A DNA stretch of 6,492 nucleotides from Pseudomonadota bacterium. Its GTDB lineage: Bacteria > Pseudomonadota > Gammaproteobacteria > UBA5335. The notes below the pieces were generated by a model that worked only from the letters and a program-made list of their open reading frames with translations, was not told the DNA's origin and made no database searches. The first letter of the stretch is position 1; every line of letters begins with the position of its first letter. Shown here piece by piece: positions 1 to 5,145 of this stretch. Location of the stretch: assembly GCA_021783685.1 (NCBI GenBank), contig JAJXTQ010000121.1:1-6492 (forward strand). Direction: 5' to 3'. Made by a program: the position numbers and the translations under genes.

Positions 1-2
1 GG

Positions 3-245
3 GAGCGCTGGCTGGTGTTCAACAAGGACGACCTGCTGCCGGAGCCGGATCGTGTCGCGCGGGTTGCTGCGCTGACCCGGGCGCTGGGCTGGTCGGGACC
101 GGTATTCGTCGTCTCGGGGGCGACCGGCTGCGGTGTCGGGGCTTTGTGTGACGCCTTGTTCCAGCGCCTGCAGGCGCTCAAAGGTGAGTCGACGGACCCG
201 GAAAGTCCGCCGGCGCCGGTGCCCTATGATCCGACCCGGAGTTGA
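3..245 (+). CDS. obg: GTPase Obg/CgtA, C-terminal part (5' end outside window)
   Basis: This is the last 80 codons of an Obg-family GTPase, a ribosome-associated protein acting in 50S subunit assembly and stress control. The reading frame is open from base 3 with no start, so the gene begins before the window. Visible are the G4 guanine-specificity motif NKxD (N7-K-D-D10 of the fragment, within RWLVFNKDDLL) and the G5-like motif SGATGCGV (residues 38-45), followed by the closing helix of the G domain. The chain ends in a tail of about 20 residues rich in Pro, Asp and Glu with no recognisable domain, so there is no long C-terminal OCT domain. The next gene is proB, the neighbour expected in many gammaproteobacteria. 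The family call rests on the two G motifs, their spacing and the context. The Obg fold and G1-G3 motifs would lie upstream and cannot be checked here. Confidence 0.9.
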   Translation, partial: ERWLVFNKDDLLPEPDRVARVAALTRALGWSGPVFVVSGATGCGVGALCDALFQRLQALKGESTDPESPPAPVPYDPTRS

Positions 246-331
246 GTCGAATGCGGCGCAGGCGCTGCGGGAGTCTCCGCCCGTGACGGGGATGAGCGCG
301 CCCGAGCCTGCAGGCGCCGGATGGCAGCGTT

Positions 332-337
332 GGGGAG
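332..337 (+). promoter_or_regulatory. Ribosome binding site of proB
   Basis: GGGGAG lies 7 bases before the ATG at 345. It decides the start between two in-frame ATGs: the one at 321 has no comparable purine run in front of it. The 99-base gap between obg and proB (246-344) shows no AT-rich promoter-like element and no hairpin with a T tract, so proB may be co-transcribed with obg; this is inference. Confidence 0.6.
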
Positions 338-344
338 TCGGTCG

Positions 345-1469
345 ATGAAGGATCGCGTGGGGCTGGGGCAGAGTCGGCGTTGGGTGGTCAAGGTCGGCAG
401 CGCTCTGGTGACCGACAATGGGCGGGGGCTGGATGAGTCGGCGCTGGCCGGTTGGGCGGCCCAGATCGCGGCGCTACACGGGCAGGGCAGGCAGGTCTGT
501 CTGGTGTCCTCGGGCGCCGTGGCCGCCGGCATGCAGCGACTCGGCTGGACCCGCCGGCCGCAGGCCTTGCATGAATTGCAGGCCGCCGCGGCGGTCGGAC
601 AGATGCGACTCATCCAGGCCTATGAGACCGAGTTTGCGCGCCACGGCCTGCACGCGGCGCAGATCCTGCTGAGCTATGCCGATCTCACCGACCGCCAGCG
701 GCATCTCAACGCGCGCAGCACGCTGAAGACCCTGCTCGCGCTCGACACCATCCCCATCATCAACGAAAACGACACGGTCAGCACCGACGAACTGCGCTTC
801 GGCGACAACGACAGCCTCGCCTCGCTGGTCACCAATCTGGTCGAAGCTGAACTGATGGTGATCCTGACCGATCAGGAAGGCCTGTACGAGCGGGATCCGC
901 GCAACGATCCCGAAGCCCGGCTGATTCAGGAAGGGCGCGCGGGCGACGCCGAGTTGCTGGCCATGGCGACGCCGACGCCCGGCGCGCTGGGCCGGGGGGG
1001 CATGTTCACCAAGCTGACGGCGGCGGCCCGGGCGGCGCGCAGCGGTGCCGCGACCGTGATCGCCAGCGGCAGGCATCCCGAGGTGTTGCTGCGCGTCGCG
1101 CGCGGGGAAGCGGTGGGCACGCTCCTGCATCCCGCCAGCGAGCCTCTGGCAGCCCGCAAGCAGTGGATCAACGGCCACCTCCAGGTGCGCGGCGAACTGG
1201 TGCTCGATACCGGCGCGGTGCGAGTGTTGCGGGAGGCCGGGCGCAGCCTGTTACCGGTCGGCGTGACGGCCGTGACGGGACATTTCCGGCGCGGGGACGT
1301 GGTCCTCTGTCGGGGCCCGGATGGTGTCGAGGTGGCACGCGGGCTGGTCAACTACAGCGCCGAGGAATGCCGGCACATCCAGGGGCAGCCCAGCAGCCGC
1401 ATCGCGGAACTGCTGGGCTATCTCGACGAGCCGGAACTCATCCACCGGGACAACATGGTGGTGAGCTGA
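345..1469 (+). CDS. proB: Glutamate 5-kinase (gamma-glutamyl kinase)
   Basis: ProB phosphorylates L-glutamate with ATP to gamma-glutamyl phosphate, the first and feedback-controlled step of cytoplasmic proline synthesis. With the start at 345 the protein is 374 residues, close to the 367 of E. coli ProB. The N-terminal amino acid kinase domain covers about residues 12-260: the nucleotide-binding strand VVKVGS (14-19), SSGAVAAG (55-62), the signature [18 protein letters not shown] (139-156) that forms the glutamate/proline site, and GRGGMFTKL (216-224). A C-terminal PUA domain follows at about 275-370, with LLPVGV (302-307) and VNYSA (335-339), as in full-length proteobacterial enzymes. An in-frame ATG at 321 would add eight residues but lacks a ribosome site. 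proA is not in the window, so the pathway genes are not clustered here. No truncation or missing key residue is seen. Confidence 0.97.
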   Translation: MKDRVGLGQSRRWVVKVGSALVTDNGRGLDESALAGWAAQIAALHGQGRQVCLVSSGAVAAGMQRLGWTRRPQALHELQAAAAVGQMRLIQAYETEFARHGLHAAQILLSYADLTDRQRHLNARSTLKTLLALDTIPIINENDTVSTDELRFGDNDSLASLVTNLVEAELMVILTDQEGLYERDPRNDPEARLIQEGRAGDAELLAMATPTPGALGRGGMFTKLTAAARAARSGAATVIASGRHPEVLLRVARGEAVGTLLHPASEPLAARKQWINGHLQVRGELVLDTGAVRVLREAGRSLLPVGVTAVTGHFRRGDVVLCRGPDGVEVARGLVNYSAEECRHIQGQPSSRIAELLGYLDEPELIHRDNMVVS

Positions 1470-1513
1470 GCCCGATCGACGCGCCGGCGACGTTCGGGTT
1501 GAGGATGACGGTG

Positions 1514-1532
1514 CCCAGCCGTCGGCTGCGGG
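1514..1532. other. Imperfect hairpin between convergent proB and MAPEG gene
   Basis: CAGCC and GGCTG form a stem around the loop GTC, extended by two further G-C pairs across a one-base bulge. It sits in the 94-base gap (1470-1563) between the two convergent stop codons. Neither side is followed by a run of T on the transcript, so it is not a standard intrinsic terminator; it may weakly aid termination or protect 3' ends. The rest of the gap holds a GC palindrome (GCGGCGCCGC, 1550-1559) and nothing else I can name. Confidence 0.3.
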
Positions 1533-1563
1533 ACAAGCCGAAGCTGGGGCGGCGCCGCTGCGC

Positions 1564-1938
1564 TCAGGTGGCAGCGACGAACAGGCCGACCACGCAGGCG
1601 AACCCCGCGGCCCACACCAGACTGCGCAGTGTCGCCAGATCGGCGAGGTACACCGCGCCATAGATGCACCGGATGATGACGAAGGCGACGGCCAGCGTGT
1701 CGATCGTGCCTTGGGCGGCGCCGGCCTGATGCGCGATGATCACGGCGGCAGCAAACGGCGGGAAGGCTTCATAGCCGTTCTGCTGGGCCCAGTTGGCGCG
1801 CTGCCGCCAGCCGGTCTGGGTTTCCAGATAGTTGCGCACGGCAGCGTTGTCGAAGCCCTTGCCGCCGGCCTTGGCCAGCGTGGACATCAGCATGGGGATG
1901 ATGGCGGCGATCAGCACGCACCAGTAGGCGGTCGTCAT
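1564..1938 (-). CDS. MAPEG-family small integral membrane protein
   Basis: The 124-residue product is strongly hydrophobic, with four likely membrane helices at about 4-22, 58-76, 79-99 and 103-122, the layout of MAPEG proteins (membrane-associated, eicosanoid and glutathione metabolism). The stretch ANWAQQNGYEAFPPFAAAVI (48-67) after the first loop is the most typical part of bacterial MAPEG proteins, including the Asn and Tyr-Glu-Ala-Phe-Pro run before helix 2. Arg90 with Tyr93 and Tyr97 in helix 3 could contribute to a glutathione site, by analogy with better known members. Most bacterial members have no known substrate, so no reaction is assigned. The start at 1938 is chosen because AAGGAG lies 8 bases upstream; a longer frame reaching to 2034 has no such support and a non-hydrophobic extension. 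The gene runs convergent to proB and lies downstream of the rpsT terminator, so it is probably a single-gene unit. Confidence 0.85.
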   Translation of the reverse strand: MTTAYWCVLIAAIIPMLMSTLAKAGGKGFDNAAVRNYLETQTGWRQRANWAQQNGYEAFPPFAAAVIIAHQAGAAQGTIDTLAVAFVIIRCIYGAVYLADLATLRSLVWAAGFACVVGLFVAAT

Positions 1939-1946
1939 GCGAGGTT

Positions 1947-1952
1947 CTCCTT
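1947..1952 (-). promoter_or_regulatory. Ribosome binding site of the MAPEG gene
   Basis: On the minus strand this reads AAGGAG, 8 bases before the ATG at 1938. It is the strongest Shine-Dalgarno on the minus strand of the window and fixes the start of the MAPEG gene. Confidence 0.8.
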
Positions 1953-1985
1953 CCATGGGGGAGCGGGGATCGCTCCGGTGGCCCA

Positions 1986-2013
1986 ATGGTAGCCGAACTG
2001 CATGGCGGCCGAA
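1986..2013 (-). promoter_or_regulatory. Possible weak promoter of the MAPEG gene
   Basis: On the minus strand TACCAT (1986-1991) matches the -10 consensus at four of six bases, and TTCGGC (2008-2013) stands 16 bases upstream as a poor -35. A promoter is expected in this 100-base interval because the rpsT terminator ends at 2040, but the match itself is weak. The octamer GCTACCAT also occurs on the plus strand ahead of murJ (2503-2510), without a good -35 there. Confidence 0.25.
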
Positions 2014-2039
2014 CGGTGTCGCGAGCGTTGCCACGGGCG

Positions 2040-2064
2040 AAAAAAACCCCGCATCGAGCGGGGT
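2040..2064 (-). terminator. Intrinsic (Rho-independent) terminator of rpsT
   Basis: On the minus strand the sequence reads ACCCCGC, loop TCGAT, GCGGGGT, followed by further T, giving an unbroken run of seven T at 2046-2040. It starts 22 bases after the rpsT stop codon. The GC-rich stem of six G-C pairs plus one A-T and the uninterrupted T tract make it a textbook terminator. On the plus strand the hairpin is followed only by TCTTTC, so termination in that direction would be weaker. Confidence 0.93.
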
Positions 2065-2085
2065 CTTTCGGGCGCCTGTCTGGGA

Positions 2086-2364
2086 TCAGCTGGCGCTGGA
2101 TTGGCTCAGCGCCTTGAGGCGCTTGTTCAGGCGACTCTTGTGGCGGGCCGCCTTGTTGCGGTGGACGAGGCCCTTGTTGACCATGCTGTCGATGACGGGA
2201 ACCGCCACGGCGAACTGTGACTGGGCGGTAGCCAGATCACCGCCTTCGGCCGACTTGATCACTTTCTTTATCGCCGTGCGCATGCGCGTCTTGTGGCTGA
2301 TGTTGCGCTGGCGCGCGTCTTCAGCCTGTCGTGCCCGCTTTTCGGCCTGCTTGGTGTTCGCCAT
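2086..2364 (-). CDS. rpsT: 30S ribosomal protein S20
   Basis: S20 binds 16S rRNA early in 30S subunit assembly. The 92-residue product compares with 87 in E. coli. It begins MANTKQAEKRARQAE, has the usual Lys/Arg-rich composition, and carries the typical C-terminal helix segment KGLVHRNKAARHKSRLN (64-80), ending in a short Ser/Ala tail. The ATG at 2364 is chosen because mature S20 proteins begin with Ala-Asn after Met, and GAGAG lies just upstream. An in-frame TTG at 2385 would add seven unrelated residues. The gene is monocistronic: its own promoter lies upstream at 2427-2455 and its own terminator at 2040-2064. It is divergent from murJ, the arrangement common in gammaproteobacteria. E. coli S20 represses its own translation; whether that holds here is unknown. 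Confidence 0.98.
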   Translation of the reverse strand: MANTKQAEKRARQAEDARQRNISHKTRMRTAIKKVIKSAEGGDLATAQSQFAVAVPVIDSMVNKGLVHRNKAARHKSRLNKRLKALSQSSAS

Positions 2365-2395
2365 CGTCTCTCTGTCCGCTTGCAATGGGGATGAA

Positions 2396-2412
2396 CGGCG
2401 GAAGTCCCACCG
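2396..2412 (-). promoter_or_regulatory. Hairpin in the rpsT 5' leader
   Basis: In the minus-strand transcript CGGTGG pairs with CCGCCG around a GACTT loop, six pairs including one U-G wobble. It would begin about eight bases after the predicted transcription start and leaves the ribosome site free. On the plus strand the same position becomes a C-A mismatch, so the stem is intact only in the rpsT mRNA. A role in mRNA stability or S20 feedback control is possible but not shown. Confidence 0.35.
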
Positions 2413-2426
2413 AGTGAAAGGAGCGA

Positions 2427-2455
2427 ATCATGCGTCAGGGGGTGGCGAATGTCAA
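2427..2455 (-). promoter_or_regulatory. Sigma70-type promoter of rpsT
   Basis: On the minus strand a perfect -35 box TTGACA (2450-2455) is followed by exactly 17 bases and CATGAT (2427-2432), four of six matches to the -10 consensus. The start of transcription would fall near 2420, giving a leader of about 56 bases before the rpsT ATG at 2364. The discriminator after the -10 reads TCGCTCC. The box spacing, orientation and position just upstream of a highly expressed ribosomal protein gene all agree. Confidence 0.8.
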
Positions 2456-2552
2456 ACCGGGAAAGGGCGGCCGGCGTCCCATGGCGGCGGCGAATCGCGA
2501 TCGCTACCATGGCTGCCTTCCGCCGGACCGGCGGCCCGGCTGCAGACGGTAG
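2430..2552 (+). CDS. Possible 40-codon ORF (leader peptide?) ahead of murJ
   Basis: AAAGGAG (2417-2423) lies six bases before an ATG at 2430, one of the best Shine-Dalgarno/ATG pairs on the plus strand. The frame runs 40 codons, starting MRQGVANVKPGKGGRRP, and stops at TAG (2550-2552), 12 bases before the murJ ATG; the stop leads directly into the AGAGG used by murJ. The product would be basic, rich in Arg, Gly and Pro, with two Cys and no membrane segment or known domain. The composition is also what GC-rich non-coding DNA gives by chance, and no good plus-strand promoter is visible upstream of 2417. The ATG overlaps the -10 box of the opposing rpsT promoter. It could be a short leader translated with murJ, or it may be spurious; I favour spurious slightly. 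Confidence 0.2.
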   Translation: MRQGVANVKPGKGGRRPMAAANRDRYHGCLPPDRRPGCRR

Positions 2553-2564
2553 AGGCGCGTTGCC

Positions 2565-4157
2565 ATGGCTCATAGTCTGATGCGATCCACGGCGGTGGTC
2601 AGCGCGATGACGCTGCTCTCGCGCGGTTTCGGCTTCGTGCGCGATCTGCTCATGGCGCGGGCGTTCGGTGCCGGCCCGGCGATGGACGCCTTCTTCGTCG
2701 CCTTCAAGATCCCGAATTTCCTGCGCCGCCTGTTCGCCGAGGGTTCGTTCTCGCAGGCCTTCATTCCCGTGCTGGCCGAGCGGCGGGCCGAGGGCGATCT
2801 GGCAGAGGTGCGCGCCTTTGCCGATCGTGTGGCCGGCACGCTCGGCGGCATCCTGCTCATCGTGACCGTGCTCGGGGTGGTCCTCGCGCCGGTGCTGATT
2901 TTCCTCTTCGCGCCCGGTTTCGATGGCGCCCACGGTCAGCGTGAACTGGCCATCAGCCTGTTGCGCATCACTTTCCCCTATCTGCTGTTCATCTCGCTCA
3001 CCGCGTTCGCGTCCGGCCTGCTCAACACCTACGGGCAGTTCGCAGTGCCGGCCTTCACGCCGGTGCTGCTCAACCTTTGCCTGATCGCGGCGACCTTGTG
3101 GGTGGCGCCGCGCATGGCCGAGCCCGTCTATGCGCTGGCCTGGGGGGTGTTCATCGCCGGTGCGGTGCAGCTCGCCTTCCAGTTGCCCTTCCTGGCACGC
3201 CAGGGCCTGCTGCCGCGGCCGCGCTGGGGCTGGCACTATCCGCCGGTGCGGCGCGTGATGACGCTCATGGTGCCGACGCTGTTCGGTTCCTCGGTGGCCC
3301 AGGTCAATCTGCTGATCGATACGCTGATCGCCTCCTTTCTCGCGGTGGGCAGCGTGAGCTGGCTCTATTACGCCGACCGGCTGATGGAGTTTCCGTTGGG
3401 GGTGTTCGGCATCGCGCTCTCCACCGTGATTTTGCCGCACCTGTCGGCCCGTCATGCCGCCGCCGACCCGGCGCACTTCTCGACGACGCTCGACTGGGCC
3501 CTGCGCTGCGCCCTGCTGATCAGCCTGCCCGCCGCCGTGATGATGGGCGTCATTGCGCATCCGCTGCTGGCGACCCTGTTTCACGGCGGGGCATTCGAGG
3601 GGCACGACGTGGCGATGTCCGCGGCGGCGCTGTCCACCTACGGCCTCGGGCTGACCGGCTTCATCCTGGTCAAGGTGCTGGTGCCCGGCTATTACGCGCG
3701 CCAGGACACCCGCACGCCGGTGCGGATCGGGCTGATCGCCATGGGTGTCAACACCACGCTCAATCTGCTGTTGCTCATTCCCGCGCTGCAGCGCAGCCTG
3801 CCGGCGCCTCATGCCTTCCTGGCCCTGTCGACCAGTCTGGCGGCCTATCTCAACGCCTTGCTGCTCTATCGCGGCCTGCGCGGCGCCGGGGTCTACACGC
3901 CCAGCCCCGGTTGGCCGCGGTTTCTGATGCGCATGGTGCTCGCCAACGGCGCGATCGGTGCGGGCCTGTGGCTCTGGGTGCCAGCGGCTTCGTATTGGGT
4001 CGCCATCGCCGGTCGTGAGCGTCTGTTGGCGCTCGGCGTGGTGTTGACTGCGGTGGCGCTGGCCTATCCCGCGCTGCTGTGGATTCTGGGCATGCGGCCG
4101 CGACATTTCCGTATGCCCGCCGAGGCGGCGGTGACAAGCGCGGCCAAGACTTTATAA
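2565..4157 (+). CDS. murJ: Lipid II flippase MurJ (MviN)
   Basis: MurJ moves lipid-linked peptidoglycan precursor (lipid II) across the inner membrane. The 530-residue product is a polytopic MOP-superfamily protein with about 14 hydrophobic helices from end to end; E. coli MurJ has 511 residues. Residues shown to matter in E. coli are all present, offset by two: Arg20 and Arg26 (in LLSRGFGFVRD), Asp41, Lys48 and Arg54 (in the run DAFFVAFKIPNFLRRLFAEG), and Ser265, Asp271, Arg272 and Glu275 (in SVSWLYYADRLMEFP). The start at 2565 has AGAGG nine bases upstream; a second ATG at 2580 has no ribosome site. A clear promoter was not found in the 200-base gap from rpsT. The last codons overlap the ribF promoter at 4131-4158, and the short highly polar tail after helix 14 is not conserved. 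ribF follows after 26 bases with no terminator between. Confidence 0.97.
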   Translation: MAHSLMRSTAVVSAMTLLSRGFGFVRDLLMARAFGAGPAMDAFFVAFKIPNFLRRLFAEGSFSQAFIPVLAERRAEGDLAEVRAFADRVAGTLGGILLIVTVLGVVLAPVLIFLFAPGFDGAHGQRELAISLLRITFPYLLFISLTAFASGLLNTYGQFAVPAFTPVLLNLCLIAATLWVAPRMAEPVYALAWGVFIAGAVQLAFQLPFLARQGLLPRPRWGWHYPPVRRVMTLMVPTLFGSSVAQVNLLIDTLIASFLAVGSVSWLYYADRLMEFPLGVFGIALSTVILPHLSARHAAADPAHFSTTLDWALRCALLISLPAAVMMGVIAHPLLATLFHGGAFEGHDVAMSAAALSTYGLGLTGFILVKVLVPGYYARQDTRTPVRIGLIAMGVNTTLNLLLLIPALQRSLPAPHAFLALSTSLAAYLNALLLYRGLRGAGVYTPSPGWPRFLMRMVLANGAIGAGLWLWVPAASYWVAIAGRERLLALGVVLTAVALAYPALLWILGMRPRHFRMPAEAAVTSAAKTL

Positions 4158-4158
4158 T
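4131..4158 (+). promoter_or_regulatory. Near-consensus promoter for ribF-ileS inside the murJ 3' end
   Basis: GTGACA (4131-4136, five of six to the -35 consensus), a 16-base spacer, and a perfect TATAAT (4153-4158) form a sigma70-type promoter within the last nine codons of murJ. The murJ stop codon TAA (4155-4157) is part of the -10 box. Transcription would start near 4165, leaving a leader of about 19 bases before the ribF ATG at 4184. The -10 area is a sharp AT-rich patch in GC-rich surroundings. Confidence 0.7.
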
Positions 4159-4183
4159 CAAGCCCTTTCGCTGCAGGCCGGCC

Positions 4184-5125
4184 ATGGAACTGATCCGGGG
4201 TGTCCACAATCTGCGTCCGTCGCACCGCGGTTGTGTGGCCACGATCGGCAACTACGACGGCGTCCACCTGGGCCATCAGGCGGTGCTGGATCAGGTCCGC
4301 CATCTGGCCCGGCCGCGGGGGCTGCCCGTCACCGTCGTGACGTTCGAGCCCTCGCCGCAGGAATATTTCGCTGCAGAAGGGGCGCCGGCACGCCTCAGCC
4401 GGCTGCCGGAGAAGCTCGGCGAGCTGGCGGGGGCGGGCGTCGACCGGGTGTTGTGCCTGCGCTTCGACCGGGCCTTGGCGCAGCTCTCGGCGACCGCGTT
4501 CGTCGAGCGTCTGCTGATCCAGGGGCTGGGCGTGCGGGAACTCGTCGTCGGCGATGATTTCCGGTTCGGACGCGGTCGCGAGGGGGATTTCGCTTTGCTC
4601 CGCCGCATGGGCGAGCAGGCCGGCTTCGGTGTGCACCGGACCCTGACCTTGAGCGTGGACGGCGAGCGGGTGAGCAGCAGCCGCATCCGCGCCTGTCTGG
4701 CGGCGGGCGATCTGCGCCAGGCGAGGCAGTTGCTGGGTCGCCCCTACAGCCTGTGCGGGCGCGTGGTGCACGGCGAAAAATTGGGCCGCGAACTGGGCTT
4801 TCCCACGGCCAACCTGCCGGTGCGCCGGCGCGTGAGTCCCCTGCGCGGCATCTTCGTGGTCCAGGCGCAACTCAGCCACGGCGCGGTGCGGCCCGGCGTG
4901 GCGAGCCTTGGGACCAGACCGACCGTCAACGGCCGGGAAACCCTGCTCGAAGTGCATATGCTGGAGCCGGCCGGCGACCTCTACGGCCAGCGCATGCGCG
5001 TGTTTTTCCTCAAACATCTGCGCGATGAACAGCGCTTTGCGTCTGTCGACCTCATGCGCGAGCAGATCGCCCGCGACGCGCAGGCGGCGCGTGACTATTT
5101 CAGCCAACCCGGCTGGGCCGAATGA
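4184..5125 (+). CDS. ribF: Bifunctional riboflavin kinase / FAD synthetase
   Basis: RibF converts riboflavin to FMN and then FMN to FAD in the cytoplasm using ATP. The product is 313 residues, the same length as E. coli RibF. The N-terminal nucleotidyltransferase (FAD synthetase) domain covers about 1-180, with [11 protein letters not shown] (21-31) holding the HxGH-type ATP site and SSSRIR (164-169). The C-terminal riboflavin kinase domain covers about 185-305, with [10 protein letters not shown] (201-210), whose PTAN binds nucleotide, and [11 protein letters not shown] (238-248). The ATG at 4184 matches the usual N-terminus; upstream in-frame codons lie inside murJ. The ribosome site is weak (GCAGG, 4173-4177). 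There is no FMN riboswitch-like leader in the 26 bases before it. ileS follows after 20 bases, as in many gammaproteobacteria, and is probably co-transcribed from the promoter at 4131-4158. Confidence 0.97.
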   Translation: MELIRGVHNLRPSHRGCVATIGNYDGVHLGHQAVLDQVRHLARPRGLPVTVVTFEPSPQEYFAAEGAPARLSRLPEKLGELAGAGVDRVLCLRFDRALAQLSATAFVERLLIQGLGVRELVVGDDFRFGRGREGDFALLRRMGEQAGFGVHRTLTLSVDGERVSSSRIRACLAAGDLRQARQLLGRPYSLCGRVVHGEKLGRELGFPTANLPVRRRVSPLRGIFVVQAQLSHGAVRPGVASLGTRPTVNGRETLLEVHMLEPAGDLYGQRMRVFFLKHLRDEQRFASVDLMREQIARDAQAARDYFSQPGWAE

Positions 5126-5145
5126 CCCGGTCGACCGAGAGACCC

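Noticed and set aside
163..178. Perfect 16-base palindrome AGCGCCTGCAGGCGCT in obg, with 12 of its bases repeated at 306-317
   Set aside because: It encodes QRLQAL using favoured GC-rich codons and has no T tract or further copies that I can find; chance in GC-rich DNA is the simplest explanation.
321..344. Upstream in-frame ATG at 321 as the proB start
   Set aside because: No ribosome site precedes it, while GGGGAG stands 7 bases before the ATG at 345 and the resulting length fits the family better.
133..348. 71-codon plus-strand frame overlapping obg and ending in ATGA overlap with proB
   Set aside because: Most of it lies in another frame of obg, it has no ribosome site, and its Arg-rich product is typical of an out-of-frame shadow.
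2365..2385. In-frame TTG seven codons upstream of rpsT as its start
   Set aside because: E. coli S20 does use a TTG start, but here the conserved MANTKQAEKR begins at the ATG and the added residues do not resemble S20.
2503..2510. GCTACCAT as a -10 element for murJ
   Set aside because: TACCAT matches four of six bases, but no acceptable -35 lies 16-18 bases upstream; too weak to list as a promoter.
2268..4106. A 612-codon open frame on the minus strand, antisense to murJ
   Set aside because: It is antisense to a clearly conserved membrane protein, its product is almost all His, Gln, Arg and Gly as expected from the reverse of Leu/Ala/Val codons in GC-rich DNA, and it has no recognised motif.
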